Assembly: GCA_035620395.1 (NCBI GenBank)
Contig: DASPGW010000138.1
Coordinates: forward strand, 1-38,652
Direction of reading: 5' to 3'
Length of the DNA stretch: 38,652 nucleotides
DNA from: Desulfuromonadales bacterium
GTDB taxonomy: Bacteria > Desulfobacterota > Desulfuromonadia > Desulfuromonadales > DASPGW01
Shown: piece after piece, positions 22,238 through 35,447 of the stretch
How positions within the stretch are numbered: the stretch's first letter is position 1
Layout: every line of letters starts with the position of its first letter
Program-made: the position numbers and the translations under genes
Notes under the pieces: generated by a model
Databases searched by the model: none
Told to the model about the DNA's origin: nothing
What the model saw: the letters and a program-made list of their open reading frames with translations, nothing else

Positions 22238-24172
22238 ATGGATGCCGAGATGCACGAGTCCACCCTGCAAGTCAAAGCAACACGGTTCTCACTGGTTTGC
22301 ATGGTTGCCCTGGCTTTTGTCCTGCTGGCTGTAGCGCTCTGGCTGTCCGGGCCTCTGCAGCATTCTGACGCTCTCAATCTCCCGCCCCGTTCCTGGAGTT
22401 GGTGGGGGATGCTTGGTGGCGCCACGGGTTGCTGTCTGGGTCTTCTTCTGCTCGGCAACAAGTTCCTTTGCCGCATTCGAGCCCATCGCGAAAGGACGGA
22501 GATACTGGGGCAATCGTGGCTGCTGCAGACCGTCATCAACGCCATCCCGGCGCCAATCTACTACAAGGACGATGCCGGGATATACCTAGGCTGCAACAAA
22601 GCCTTCGAAAAATTCATCGGCCTCTCCCGCGATCAGATCATCGGCCAGAGCGTGTACGGAGTTGCGCCAAAAGATCTGGCAGATGTGTACTACGAAGCCG
22701 ACCGGGAGCTTTTCCGCCATGGCGGTAGTCAGACCTACGAGACATCTGTCGTTTACGCAGACGGCGGTCGCCGCGAGGTTCTTTTTCACAAGGCCGTTTT
22801 CCCGCGGCGCGACGGTCGTCTCGGAGGCCTGGTCGGTACCATGGTCGATATCACCGAACGCAAGGATGCCGAGGCCAAGGCGCGCTATCTGGCTCATTTC
22901 GATCCCCTGACCGAACTCCCGAACCATGTCCTGTTTACTGACCGCATCAATCTGGCAATTGCCCACGCCCATCGTCTCAATCAGCGCTTCGCCATCTTCT
23001 GCCTGGACCTCGACCACTTCAAGAAGGTCAACAATGCCTACGGTCACCCCCGGGGGGACAAGCTGCTGAAAAAGGTTGGCGACCGTATTTTAGCCAGCCT
23101 CCGCGAGGATGACACGGTGGCACGAATGGGGGGGGACAGCTTCAACCTTCTTCTTCCCCAGATCGGCTCGGAAGAGCGGGCCGCCAAGGTGGCCCAGAAA
23201 ATCCTCGACAGCCTGAAAGTGCCGTTCGAACTCGACGATCTGGAGGTCTTCGTCACCGCCAGTATCGGAGTCGCCCTTTATCCCTACGATGGCCAAGACG
23301 CCTCCACTCTACTGAAGAACGCCGATATAGCCCTGCAGCGGACCAAGGAGAGAGGGAGAAACAGCCATTATTTCTTCGATCCGGCCATGAATATCCGCGT
23401 CGAAGAACAGATGACTCTGGAGCTTCAATTGCGGCGTGCTGTCGAGGGAAACGAGTTTACCCTTCATTTTCAGCCCCAGGTGGATGCCGTAAGTGGCAGA
23501 ACCATCGGTGCCGAGGCGCTGGTCCGCTGGCGTCATCCCGAAATGGGACTGGTCATGCCGGACCGCTTCATCCCGCTGGCGGAACAGACGGGTTTGATCG
23601 CCCCACTCGGTGAGTGGGTACTGCGAAGCGCCTGCCTTCAAGCCAGCAACTGGCAGCAGGCCGGACAGCCGCCGCTGCGGATGGCAGTCAATATCTCGCC
23701 GCGCCAGTTCCAACGTCCTGACCTCTATCGGAAGATCGACGAAATACTTAAAGAGACCGGCCTCAATCCGGGCTGTCTCAGCATCGAGGTGACTGAGAGC
23801 GTCGTCATGCAGGATGTCGATCACGCCATCGAAACGCTGGTCCGCCTCAAGAATCTCGGGGTACACTTGGCCATCGATGATTTCGGCACCGGTTATTCAT
23901 CGCTCAGTTATCTCAAGCGCTTTCCAATCGACCTGCTCAAAATCGACCGTTCCTTCATCATGGACATCCCGGCGCTCTCCGATGACATCGCCATCGTCTC
24001 GGCGGTCATTGCCATGGCCCATCAACTGAACATCAAGGTGTTGGCCGAAGGGGTGCAAAGTGCGGAGCAGCGTGATATCCTGCTGTCCCACCGCTGTGAT
24101 GAACTGCAGGGTTACCTGTTTGCCCACCCCCTGACTGCCGATGAATTTTTCAATTGGCAAAATAATCAATAA
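22238..24172 (+). CDS. Membrane PAS-GGDEF-EAL protein (probable c-di-GMP phosphodiesterase)
   Basis: 644 residues: two membrane helices (about 18-40 and 56-73), a PAS domain (about 94-207, ending in the PAC-like GTMVDITERKDAEAKA), GGDEF (about 215-380) and EAL (about 395-640). The cyclase signature is GGDSF (298-302): the catalytic Glu of GGDEF is Ser, although the FKxxN Asn265 and GD Asp274 are kept, so nucleotide binding without cyclase activity is likely. The EAL site is complete: EAL 426-428, NISPRQF, EVTES, DDFGTGYSSL, LLKIDRSF and LAEGV. The start ATG 22238 lacks a clear ribosome site; ATG 22250 is an alternative. Confidence 0.93.
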   Translation: MDAEMHESTLQVKATRFSLVCMVALAFVLLAVALWLSGPLQHSDALNLPPRSWSWWGMLGGATGCCLGLLLLGNKFLCRIRAHRERTEILGQSWLLQTVINAIPAPIYYKDDAGIYLGCNKAFEKFIGLSRDQIIGQSVYGVAPKDLADVYYEADRELFRHGGSQTYETSVVYADGGRREVLFHKAVFPRRDGRLGGLVGTMVDITERKDAEAKARYLAHFDPLTELPNHVLFTDRINLAIAHAHRLNQRFAIFCLDLDHFKKVNNAYGHPRGDKLLKKVGDRILASLREDDTVARMGGDSFNLLLPQIGSEERAAKVAQKILDSLKVPFELDDLEVFVTASIGVALYPYDGQDASTLLKNADIALQRTKERGRNSHYFFDPAMNIRVEEQMTLELQLRRAVEGNEFTLHFQPQVDAVSGRTIGAEALVRWRHPEMGLVMPDRFIPLAEQTGLIAPLGEWVLRSACLQASNWQQAGQPPLRMAVNISPRQFQRPDLYRKIDEILKETGLNPGCLSIEVTESVVMQDVDHAIETLVRLKNLGVHLAIDDFGTGYSSLSYLKRFPIDLLKIDRSFIMDIPALSDDIAIVSAVIAMAHQLNIKVLAEGVQSAEQRDILLSHRCDELQGYLFAHPLTADEFFNWQNNQ

Positions 24173-24490
24173 TACTCCAGGTTATTTTACATCCCCCAGG
24201 GCACCTGATCGGGTGCCTTTGCTTTTTTGGCAGTCTCTCAACAATAGGGGAAAATGGTGCCGACCAGGGCTGCAACAAACCGGATTCCAAACATGGAAAA
24301 TGGTTTCAGGCGGGCTAACGGCCTTGCTGCGGAATAATCCGAATTCCTCTGTTTTGATAAGCAGTTGTCGTAATGCTGGCGGAAACGCTTGTGATGTCAA
24401 TCAATCCTTTTTGACTTTACATGAACTTGTTTTTTCTATATTTTAGTTGTTTGTTCTGAAGCAGCGATAGCTACAGCTCTTAAGGCAGTT
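24173..24490 (+). other. Gap of about 320 bases before lepA
   Basis: Apart from the terminator at 24198-24228, this holds no gene I can support. TTGACT at 24411-24416 and TATATT at 24437-24442 (20-base spacing; TCTATA at 24435-24440 gives 18) suggest a weak lepA promoter. The middle part (24240-24400) shows no clear structure. Confidence 0.5.
24198..24228 (+). terminator. Rho-independent terminator after the PAS-GGDEF-EAL gene
   Basis: AGGGCACC (24198-24205) pairs with GGTGCCTT (24212-24219), seven Watson-Crick pairs and one G.T, around TGATCG, followed by T-rich TTTGCTTTTTT. Twenty-six bases after the stop codon. Confidence 0.85.
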
Positions 24491-26296
24491 ATGGACCAGA
24501 GACTAATCCGCAATTTTTCCATCATCGCCCATATCGACCACGGCAAATCCACCCTGGCCGACCGGTTGCTGGAGATTACCGGAACCCTTTCCTCGCGGGA
24601 GAAGACCGACCAGTTTCTCGACAAGATGGATCTCGAAAGGGAACGCGGCATTACCATCAAGGCTCAGGCGGTGCGACTCAGTTATCGGGCCGACGATGGC
24701 AGGGAATACATCCTCAACCTGATCGATACGCCGGGGCATGTCGATTTCACCTATGAGGTCAGCCGCTCCCTGTCCGCCTGCGAGGGGGCTCTGCTTGTAG
24801 TGGACGCCTCACAGGGGGTAGAAGCCCAGACTCTGGCCAATGTCTACCTGGCGATCGATCAGAATCTTGAGGTCTTCCCGGTGCTCAACAAGATCGATCT
24901 GCCGAGCGCCGAACCGGAGCGAGTGAAGGCCGAGATCGAGGAAATCATCGGCCTCGATACCTCAGATGCCGTGGTGGCGAGCGCCAAGGCCGGAATCGGT
25001 ATCCATGAGATCCTTGAGGCCATCGTTCAGAAGGTTCCGCCCCCGGGAGGCGATCCCCAAGCGCCACTTAAGGCCTTGATTTTCGACTCCTGGTACGACT
25101 CCTACCAGGGGGTCATCATTCTGGTGCGAATCATCGACGGCACCCTGAAAAAGGGCGAGAAAATCCAGCTGATGGCCAACCGCAAGAGCTATGAGGTACT
25201 CAAGGTCGGCGTCTTTTCCCCGCATCCTGTCGAGATTTCCGAACTTACCGCGGGGGAGGTCGGTTTTGTCATTGCCGGTATCAAGGTCGTAGCTGACGCC
25301 AAGATCGGCGACACCATCACCCACCTGCATCGCCCCACCGCTGCGCCCCTGGCCGGTTTCAAAGAGGTGAAGCCGATGGTTTTTTCCGGCCTTTACCCCA
25401 TCGATACCAACGAATACGATTCCTTGCGCGACGCTCTCGAAAAATTGCGCCTGAACGACGCCTCCTTTTCCTTCGAGCCGGAAAACTCTTTGGCGCTCGG
25501 TTTTGGCTTCCGTTGCGGCTTTCTCGGGTTGCTCCATATGGAAATCATCCAGGAGCGGTTGGAGCGCGAATTCGGCGTCAATCTGATCACGACGGCGCCG
25601 ACGGTCGTTTACAAGGTCACCACGGTGAAAGGTGAGCTAATCCGTGTGGAGAGCGCCAACAAGCTCCCTGACGTTCAGTACATAGAGCAGATCGAGGAAC
25701 CCTTCATCCTGGCGTCCATTCATGTCCCTAACGAGTTCGTTGGCGCAGTCCTGGCATTGTGCGAGGAGAAGCGCGGCATTCAGCGGGAAATCCGTTATCT
25801 GACCGCGAACCGGGTCATGGTGGTTTACGAGCTGCCGCTTAACGAGATCGTCCTCGACTTCTATGATCGTCTCAAGTCGATCACCCGCGGCTACGCTTCC
25901 CTCGACTACGAGCATCTCGATTATCGCCTGAGTGATCTGGTGCGTCTCAACGTTCTGATCAACGGTGACCTGGTCGATGCCCTCTCCCTGATCGTTCACC
26001 GCGACAAATCCCAATTCCGCGGCCGCGAACTGGTGGCGAAGATGAAGGAGTTCATTCCCCGGCAGCAGTATGAGGTGGCCATTCAGGCGGCTATCGGCAA
26101 TAAGGTCATAGCCCGGGAAACGGTCAAGGCACTGCGCAAGGACGTTACCGCAAAGTGCTATGGCGGTGACATCACCCGTAAACGCAAGCTGTTGGAAAAG
26201 CAAAAGGAAGGCAAGAAGCGGATGAAACAGGTCGGCAACATCGAGTTGCCGCAGGAAGCTTTCCTTGCGATTCTTAAAGTGAAAGAGCAGAAATGA
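24491..26296 (+). CDS. lepA: Elongation factor 4 (LepA)
   Basis: 601-residue translational GTPase that back-translocates or remodels stalled ribosomes. The G1 motif AHIDHGKST (13-21), the switch region [13 protein letters not shown]3 DTPGHVDF and G4 NKIDLP appear in order. The LepA-specific C-terminal domain ends in [20 protein letters not shown], which excludes EF-G and TypA. Length is standard. A weak AAGG precedes the ATG by about six bases. The stop overlaps the start of lepB by four bases (ATGA), the classical lepA-lepB pair. Confidence 0.98.
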   Translation: MDQRLIRNFSIIAHIDHGKSTLADRLLEITGTLSSREKTDQFLDKMDLERERGITIKAQAVRLSYRADDGREYILNLIDTPGHVDFTYEVSRSLSACEGALLVVDASQGVEAQTLANVYLAIDQNLEVFPVLNKIDLPSAEPERVKAEIEEIIGLDTSDAVVASAKAGIGIHEILEAIVQKVPPPGGDPQAPLKALIFDSWYDSYQGVIILVRIIDGTLKKGEKIQLMANRKSYEVLKVGVFSPHPVEISELTAGEVGFVIAGIKVVADAKIGDTITHLHRPTAAPLAGFKEVKPMVFSGLYPIDTNEYDSLRDALEKLRLNDASFSFEPENSLALGFGFRCGFLGLLHMEIIQERLEREFGVNLITTAPTVVYKVTTVKGELIRVESANKLPDVQYIEQIEEPFILASIHVPNEFVGAVLALCEEKRGIQREIRYLTANRVMVVYELPLNEIVLDFYDRLKSITRGYASLDYEHLDYRLSDLVRLNVLINGDLVDALSLIVHRDKSQFRGRELVAKMKEFIPRQQYEVAIQAAIGNKVIARETVKALRKDVTAKCYGGDITRKRKLLEKQKEGKKRMKQVGNIELPQEAFLAILKVKEQK

Positions 26297-26976
26297 TGAG
26301 CAGAGAGAGCGAACCGACCAAGGCTGAGTGGCCAAACGAGAAGACGGCAAGAGCAAAAAAATCGTTCTGGCGCGAATGGGGCGAGGCACTGTTCGTTGCT
26401 GCCATACTGGCTCTTATCATCCGCACTTTTGTTGTTCAGGCCTTCAAGATCCCCTCCGGTTCGATGGAAGACACCCTGTTGATTGGCGATCATCTGCTGG
26501 TCAACAAGTTCATCTACGGCATGCAGGTTCCCTTCAGCGATGATCGTTTTCTCACGATCCGCCACCCGCAGCGGGGCGACATTATCGTCTTCGAATTTCC
26601 CGAGGACAAGGGAAAGTCCTATTTCCAGCGGCGCGATTTCATCAAGCGAGTCATCGGCACGCCGGGCGACATCATCGAGGTCCGCGACAAACGGGTCTAT
26701 GTCAACGGCGAGCTTTACGACATTCCGCAGGAGGTGCACAAGGAATCGGGAATTATCCCTGCCAATAATAACCCGCGTGATTTTATGCCTCCGGTCAAGG
26801 TTCCGCCTGGCAAATATTTTGCCATGGGGGACAACCGCGACCGCTCTTACGACAGTCGCTTCTGGGGGTTTGTCGACGAAACGGAAATCAAGGGATTGGC
26901 GTTCATCCTCTACTGGTCCTGGGATGCCGACCAAAACATGCCTCGCTGGAAGCGGATTGGCCGGCTTATCGATTAA
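26293..26976 (+). CDS. lepB: Signal peptidase I (LepB)
   Basis: 227-residue membrane serine protease that removes N-terminal signal peptides from exported proteins. One membrane helix (about 31-50) precedes the catalytic Ser57 in [15 protein letters not shown]; the general-base Lys118 is in [14 protein letters not shown]. The third conserved box [16 protein letters not shown] is near the C terminus. The product is of the single-anchor type without the large E. coli insert. It is translationally coupled to lepA. The protein ends about 40 bases before the PyrR-controlled promoter. Confidence 0.97.
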   Translation: MMSRESEPTKAEWPNEKTARAKKSFWREWGEALFVAAILALIIRTFVVQAFKIPSGSMEDTLLIGDHLLVNKFIYGMQVPFSDDRFLTIRHPQRGDIIVFEFPEDKGKSYFQRRDFIKRVIGTPGDIIEVRDKRVYVNGELYDIPQEVHKESGIIPANNNPRDFMPPVKVPPGKYFAMGDNRDRSYDSRFWGFVDETEIKGLAFILYWSWDADQNMPRWKRIGRLID

Positions 26977-27016
26977 TATCCCGAACCCGACCTTCCTTGG
27001 TGCGACAAACTTCTTG

Positions 27017-27046
27017 TTGACTTTTCCCGCGGCCGCTTGATATAGT
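27017..27046 (+). promoter_or_regulatory. Promoter of the pyr operon
   Basis: TTGACT (27017-27022), 18 bases, TATAGT (27041-27046): five of six consensus matches in each box. A start near 27053 would make a leader of about 155 bases before pyrR containing the PyrR site and the attenuator. Confidence 0.75.
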
Positions 27047-27075
27047 CGCGAAAATTTTACAGGTGTCCCTTTTAA

Positions 27076-27746
<671 letters not shown>

Positions 27747-27784
27747 AATCTTGCCCCCAGCCTGCATTCTTCAGGAGGTTCGCC

Positions 27785-28717
27785 ATGTCTTTTCGCCACA
27801 AACACATCCTTGGCACAGAGCAGCTTTCCCGGGAGGATATAGAACTGATCCTCGATACCGCCGACAGCTTCAAGGAGATCAACAGCCGCACGATCAAGAA
27901 GGTTCCGACCTTGCGCGGCAGGACCATCGTCAATCTTTTTTACGAGGCCAGCACCCGCACCCGTACTTCCTTCGAGATTGCCGGCAAGCGACTCTCTGCC
28001 GATACCATCAATATCACCGCTTCGTCCTCCTCGGTGGTCAAGGGGGGGACCCTCGAGGATACCGCAAAAAACATCCAGGCGATGGCTCCGGATATCATCG
28101 TCATGCGCCACGCCGCATCCGGCGCACCCCATTACCTCGCCGAACGTCTCGCCTGCTCGGTAATCAATGCCGGCGACGGAGCCCACGAGCATCCCAGCCA
28201 GGCACTGCTCGATCTGCTCACCATTCGTCAGCACAAGGGGAAACTCGAGGGGCTTACGGTAGCCATAATCGGTGATATCACTCATAGCCGGGTGGCCCGT
28301 TCCAACCTCTATGCCATGAAAAAAATGGGAATGACCGTCCGCCTGGCCGGCCCCGGCACCATGGTGCCGCCCGGCATCGAGCGTCTCGGCGCCGAGGTCT
28401 ATACCGACATGAACGCGGCAATCAAGGACGCGGACGTCATCATGATGCTGCGCATCCAGCTTGAGCGGCAAGGCAAGACCATGCTGCCGACTCTGCGTGA
28501 ATACGCCCGCTTCTACGGGCTCAACCCCAACAACCTGAAGCTGGCCAAAGAGGACGCCATCGTCCTGCATCCCGGACCGATGAACCGCGGCGTCGAGATA
28601 TCTTCCTATGTCGCCGACGGGCCGCAGAACGTCATTCTGGAGCAGGTGGAAAACGGCGTCGCCGTACGCATGGCGCTGCTCTATCTGGTTGCCGGGGGCG
28701 AGCAGGCGGAAGGCTGA
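27785..28717 (+). CDS. pyrB: Aspartate carbamoyltransferase catalytic subunit PyrB
   Basis: 310 residues catalysing carbamoyl phosphate + aspartate to N-carbamoylaspartate, the first committed step of pyrimidine synthesis. The carbamoyl-phosphate loop is [25 protein letters not shown] and [15 protein letters not shown] are family signatures, and [13 protein letters not shown] lies near the C terminus. AGGAGG lies just before the ATG. No regulatory pyrI gene is in the operon, so the enzyme is probably of the unregulated trimer type or complexed with dihydroorotase PyrC, which follows directly. Confidence 0.97.
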   Translation: MSFRHKHILGTEQLSREDIELILDTADSFKEINSRTIKKVPTLRGRTIVNLFYEASTRTRTSFEIAGKRLSADTINITASSSSVVKGGTLEDTAKNIQAMAPDIIVMRHAASGAPHYLAERLACSVINAGDGAHEHPSQALLDLLTIRQHKGKLEGLTVAIIGDITHSRVARSNLYAMKKMGMTVRLAGPGTMVPPGIERLGAEVYTDMNAAIKDADVIMMLRIQLERQGKTMLPTLREYARFYGLNPNNLKLAKEDAIVLHPGPMNRGVEISSYVADGPQNVILEQVENGVAVRMALLYLVAGGEQAEG

Positions 28718-28751
28718 AGAACGAATTAACTCTCTTTTGCGGGGACTGACT

Positions 28752-30023
28752 ATGAAAATATTGCTCAAAGGTGGGCGGGTGGTGGATCCGGTCCATAACA
28801 TCGATGACACTCTCGATCTCCTCATCGAGAACGGCAAGATCGCCAGTATCAGCAAAAGTATCGAAACTGGCGGGGCGGAGACGATCGACGCCCGGGGAAA
28901 GCTGGTGGTTCCCGGGCTGATCGATATCCACGTGCACCTGCGCGATCCTGGCTACGAGTACAAGGAAGACATCGTGACCGGCACCCGGGCGGCCGCTTCC
29001 GGCGGTTTTACTTCGGTGGCCTGCATGCCCAACACCAACCCGGTCAACGACAACAAGGCGGTCACCCTCTACATTCGGCGCAAGGCCGCTGAAGAGGGGT
29101 GTGTCAACGTCTTTCCGGTCGGCAGCATCACCAAGGGGTTGAAAGGCGAGTCTCTGGCCGAGATGGGAGAGCTGAAAGAGGCAGGTTGTCTCGCGGTTTC
29201 AGACGACGGCAGGCCGGTGGGCAATGGCGAATTGATGCGACGGGCCCTCGAATATGCGCGCCCCTTCGGGCTGACGGTCATTTCCCACGCCGAAGACATC
29301 TCGCTGGTCGGCGAAGGGGTGATGAACGAAGGCTTTGTCGCCACTGAACTGGGGCTCAAAGGAATCCCCTGGGTCGCCGAAGACGCTGCGGTGGCTCGGG
29401 ATGTGATGCTGGCCGAGTTTTCCGGGGCCAGACTGCACGTGGCTCACGTTTCGACCCGGGGGGCAGTCGAGATCGTTCGTGCCGCCAAGAAACGCGGTGT
29501 GCGGGTTACCTGCGAGGCGACTCCGCACCATTTCACCCTTACCGACGAGGCGGTGCGCGGCTACAACACCAACGCCAAGATGAACCCGCCGCTGCGCAGC
29601 GCCGAGGACGTGGCGGCAGTTCGAGCCGGCCTGGCGGACGGGACGATCGACGCCATCGCTACCGACCATGCGCCGCACCACCTTGACGAGAAAAACGTCG
29701 AGTTCAATATTGCCTTGAACGGGATCGTCGGACTCGAAACCGCCCTGCCGCTTTCTCTGCGGTTGGTGGAGGATGGTGTCCTCCCCCTGAAAGACGCCAT
29801 CGCCCGACTGACCATTGGCCCCGCCCGTGCCCTCGGTATCCCGCGCGGGATGCTGGAGGTAGGCGCTGCCGCCGACGTCACCGTCATTGATCCCGAGTTG
29901 AAGTGGACGGTTTCGGCGGAAAAGCTTCTCTCCAAGAGCAAGAACACCCCCTTCGACGGCTGGAAGCTGAAAGGAGCGGCTACGCACACCATCGTCGGCG
30001 GCAAGATTGTTTATCAAAGGTAA
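28752..30023 (+). CDS. pyrC: Dihydroorotase PyrC (class I)
   Basis: 423-residue zinc amidohydrolase that cyclises N-carbamoylaspartate to dihydroorotate. The start is taken at ATG 28752 ([17 protein letters not shown]); the frame upstream overlaps pyrB and does not resemble the family. The metal-site motifs are [49 protein letters not shown] and IATDHAPHH, and the length fits class I enzymes. Only a weak GGGGA precedes the ATG. It lies 34 bases after pyrB, in the same operon. Confidence 0.96.
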   Translation: MKILLKGGRVVDPVHNIDDTLDLLIENGKIASISKSIETGGAETIDARGKLVVPGLIDIHVHLRDPGYEYKEDIVTGTRAAASGGFTSVACMPNTNPVNDNKAVTLYIRRKAAEEGCVNVFPVGSITKGLKGESLAEMGELKEAGCLAVSDDGRPVGNGELMRRALEYARPFGLTVISHAEDISLVGEGVMNEGFVATELGLKGIPWVAEDAAVARDVMLAEFSGARLHVAHVSTRGAVEIVRAAKKRGVRVTCEATPHHFTLTDEAVRGYNTNAKMNPPLRSAEDVAAVRAGLADGTIDAIATDHAPHHLDEKNVEFNIALNGIVGLETALPLSLRLVEDGVLPLKDAIARLTIGPARALGIPRGMLEVGAAADVTVIDPELKWTVSAEKLLSKSKNTPFDGWKLKGAATHTIVGGKIVYQR

Positions 30024-30080
30024 AGTTTTCGGACACTTGAAAGAATTCTTTAAACCAGAACCTTAAGGAGCAGTAACGGC

Positions 30081-31232
30081 ATGAAAGCAATTCTGGCCCT
30101 GGCCGATGGCCGGGTCTTTTACGGCAATGCCCTCGGCGCCCCCGGCGAGGTTGCCGGCGAGGTGGTTTTCAATACCAGCATGACCGGTTATCAGGAAATT
30201 CTCACCGATCCTTCCTACGCCGGGGAAATTGTCACCATGACCTATCCCCTGATCGGTAACTACGGAATCAACCTCGAGGACGTGGAATCGGTACGCCCTT
30301 TCCTTTCCGGGTTCGTGGTGAAGGAGGCGAGCGACTTCCCCTCCAACTGGCGATCGCAGATGAGCCTTGACGCTTACCTCAAGGAGAACGGCATCGTCGG
30401 CATCCAGGGGATCGACACCCGTGCCCTGGTCCGGCATATCCGCGACAAAGGTGCGCAGACCGGGATCATCTCTTCCCTCGACCTCGATCCGCAGAGCCTG
30501 GTGGAAAAGGCTCGCAAGGCCCCGTCGATCGTCGGCCGTGACCTGGTACGGGAAGTGACTTGCCGGCAGCCTTACCACTGGACGGAAGGCCCCTGGAATC
30601 TCGGAGAGGGGTATCAGCCGTCGAAGGAAGCACCGCGCTTCAAGGTGGTGGCGTACGATTTCGGCATCAAGCGCAACATTCTGCGCAACCTGGTCGCTTC
30701 CGGTTGCGACGTTACAGTGGTTCCCGCCGATACCCCGGCCGAAGAGGTGCTGGCGATGAATCCGGATGGTGTTTTCCTCAGCAATGGCCCCGGCGACCCG
30801 GAACCGATTGTCTACGCCCAGGAAAATATCCGCAAAATTCTTGGCAACAAGCCTATTTTCGGCATCTGCCTCGGCCACCAGCTTCTCTCCATCGCCCTCG
30901 GCGGCAAGACTTACAAGCTCAAGTTCGGCCATCGCGGCGGCAACCAGCCGGTGCGGCGCGGCGAGGGCCATGAGGTGGAGATTACCGCCCAGAACCACGG
31001 CTTTGCCGTCGATGCCGACTCGATCCGGGATGCGGGGGTCATCTCGCATATCAACCTTAACGACAACACCGTAGAGGGTCTGACTCACAAGAAATTGCCA
31101 GCATTCTCCGTGCAGTATCATCCCGAGGCTTCCCCCGGACCGCACGACGCCCGCTATCTCTTCGAGCGGTTTATCGAGATGATGGAAAAAGAAAACTCGG
31201 CAAAGGGCGAAGGGCAAAAGGCGAAGGGCTGA
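30081..31232 (+). CDS. carA: Carbamoyl-phosphate synthase small subunit CarA
   Basis: 383 residues: an N-terminal CPSase small-chain domain (about 1-145) and a class I glutamine amidotransferase (about 190-372) that supplies ammonia to CarB. The nucleophile elbow is [10 protein letters not shown] and the catalytic His-Glu is in [13 protein letters not shown]. The usual end would be near FIEMMEKE; about ten extra residues, [11 protein letters not shown], come from a Gly/Ala/Lys repeat that is one arm of an inverted repeat at 31213-31297. AAGGAG precedes the ATG by ten bases. Confidence 0.96.
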   Translation: MKAILALADGRVFYGNALGAPGEVAGEVVFNTSMTGYQEILTDPSYAGEIVTMTYPLIGNYGINLEDVESVRPFLSGFVVKEASDFPSNWRSQMSLDAYLKENGIVGIQGIDTRALVRHIRDKGAQTGIISSLDLDPQSLVEKARKAPSIVGRDLVREVTCRQPYHWTEGPWNLGEGYQPSKEAPRFKVVAYDFGIKRNILRNLVASGCDVTVVPADTPAEEVLAMNPDGVFLSNGPGDPEPIVYAQENIRKILGNKPIFGICLGHQLLSIALGGKTYKLKFGHRGGNQPVRRGEGHEVEITAQNHGFAVDADSIRDAGVISHINLNDNTVEGLTHKKLPAFSVQYHPEASPGPHDARYLFERFIEMMEKENSAKGEGQKAKG

Positions 31233-31297
31233 TCAAGTGCCAAGCTTTTTAATCCTCAGGTCTTTCACCCTCAGCCATTAGCCCTTAGCCTTTTGCC
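31213..31297. repeat. Near-perfect inverted repeat spanning the carA-carB junction
   Basis: GGCAAAAGGCGAAGGGC (31213-31229) and GCCCTTAGCCTTTTGCC (31281-31297) are inverted copies with 16 of 17 matches. The left arm codes the last residues of CarA; its stop codon is just inside the loop (31230-31232). The right arm ends 10 bases before the carB start. It may be a dispersed repeat of the AAGGGC type; whether it affects carB expression is unknown. Confidence 0.75.
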
Positions 31298-31307
31298 AGG
31301 AATTACG

Positions 31308-34562
<3,255 letters not shown>

Positions 34563-34623
34563 TGACTCCTGCCCCGGGCCGGATCGGCCTTCAGGCGAGA
34601 GTCATTTTAAATGTGGCACCATT

Positions 34624-34651
34624 CGGGCGGGGCAACCCGCCCGCTTATTTT
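34624..34651 (+). terminator. Rho-independent terminator between carB and greA
   Basis: An 8-bp GC stem, CGGGCGGG (34624-34631) with CCCGCCCG (34636-34643), has a GCAA tetraloop and is followed by CTTATTTTA. It is 60 bases after the carB stop and 33 before the greA start, so greA needs a promoter inside or before it or read-through. Confidence 0.78.
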
Positions 34652-34675
34652 ACGCTTGACGAGGAAAGAGAACAG

Positions 34676-35152
34676 ATGTCCCAATCGATTCCCATGACCC
34701 GAGAAGGGTATCAGCGTCTGCAGGATGAGTTGAAAAAACTGATTCGAGTCGACCGTCCGCAAGTGGTTTTGGCCATCGCCGAGGCCCGTGGCCATGGTGA
34801 CCTGTCGGAAAACGCCGAATACGACGCGGCCAAAGAGCGTCAGGCCTTCATTGAGGGGCGGATCAAGGAACTCAACGACAAAATTGCCCGCGCCCAGGTC
34901 ATCAACCCCGCCGAACTTGACATGGACAAGGTGGTTTTCGGTGCTACCGTGACCCTGTTTGATGTCGATTCCGGCAGCGAAGTGACCTACCAGATCGTCG
35001 GTGAGGACGAAGCCGAGATCAAGGCTGGCAAAATTTCCGTCAATTCGCCTGTCGGCAAGGCTCTGATCGGCCACCGGCTCGACGATGAAGTGCGGATCAA
35101 GGTCCCTTCAGGTCTCAGAATCTACGAAGTCATCGACATCAAATACGAATAA
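34676..35152 (+). CDS. greA: Transcription elongation factor GreA
   Basis: 158 residues starting at ATG 34676 (MSQSIPMTREGYQRLQDEL), the standard GreA length; a longer frame from 34562 runs through the terminator hairpin. The N-terminal coiled coil includes ARGHGDLSENAEYDAAKERQ with the acidic tip Asp-Leu-Ser-Glu-Asn-Ala-Glu-Tyr that enters the RNA polymerase secondary channel and rescues arrested complexes. The C-terminal FKBP-like domain (about 80-158) ends in VPSGLRIYEVIDIKYE. GAGGA lies about ten bases upstream. Confidence 0.97.
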   Translation: MSQSIPMTREGYQRLQDELKKLIRVDRPQVVLAIAEARGHGDLSENAEYDAAKERQAFIEGRIKELNDKIARAQVINPAELDMDKVVFGATVTLFDVDSGSEVTYQIVGEDEAEIKAGKISVNSPVGKALIGHRLDDEVRIKVPSGLRIYEVIDIKYE

Positions 35153-35231
35153 GGCGATTTTAAAATTTAAGTTTCAGCAAACCTATAACCAGCCCCCTGA
35201 AGCCTCACACGTTAGTTATTCGAGGGAATCC

Positions 35232-35435
35232 ATGACCGAAAAAATTACGAAGAACATGACCTTTCACCAGGTGTTGCAGATGAGTCCCGAGGTCCCCAAG
35301 GTTCTCGGCAAATACAACCTCGGCTGTATTGGGTGCATGGGTGCGATGAAGGAAACCCTTGAGCAGGGGGCCATTGCACACGGACTCGACGTCAACGAAA
35401 TCCTCCGGGATCTCAACGCTATTTTTGCCAAATAA
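35232..35435 (+). CDS. DUF1858 domain protein (second copy)
   Basis: 67 residues starting at ATG 35232, with GAGGGA upstream. The whole protein is one DUF1858 domain: ITKNMTFHQVLQMSPEVPKV, YNLGCIGCMGAM with the Cys pair at 32 and 35, and LDVNEILRDLNAIF. It is a paralogue of the 65-residue protein at 3354-3551 but differs in its CIGC versus CMEC pair and in having a third sulfur-rich position (CMGAM). It lies between greA and recG and ends 12 bases before the recG ATG, so it is probably co-transcribed. The role is unknown. Confidence 0.88.
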   Translation: MTEKITKNMTFHQVLQMSPEVPKVLGKYNLGCIGCMGAMKETLEQGAIAHGLDVNEILRDLNAIFAK

Positions 35436-35447
35436 AGGGGAGGGGAG

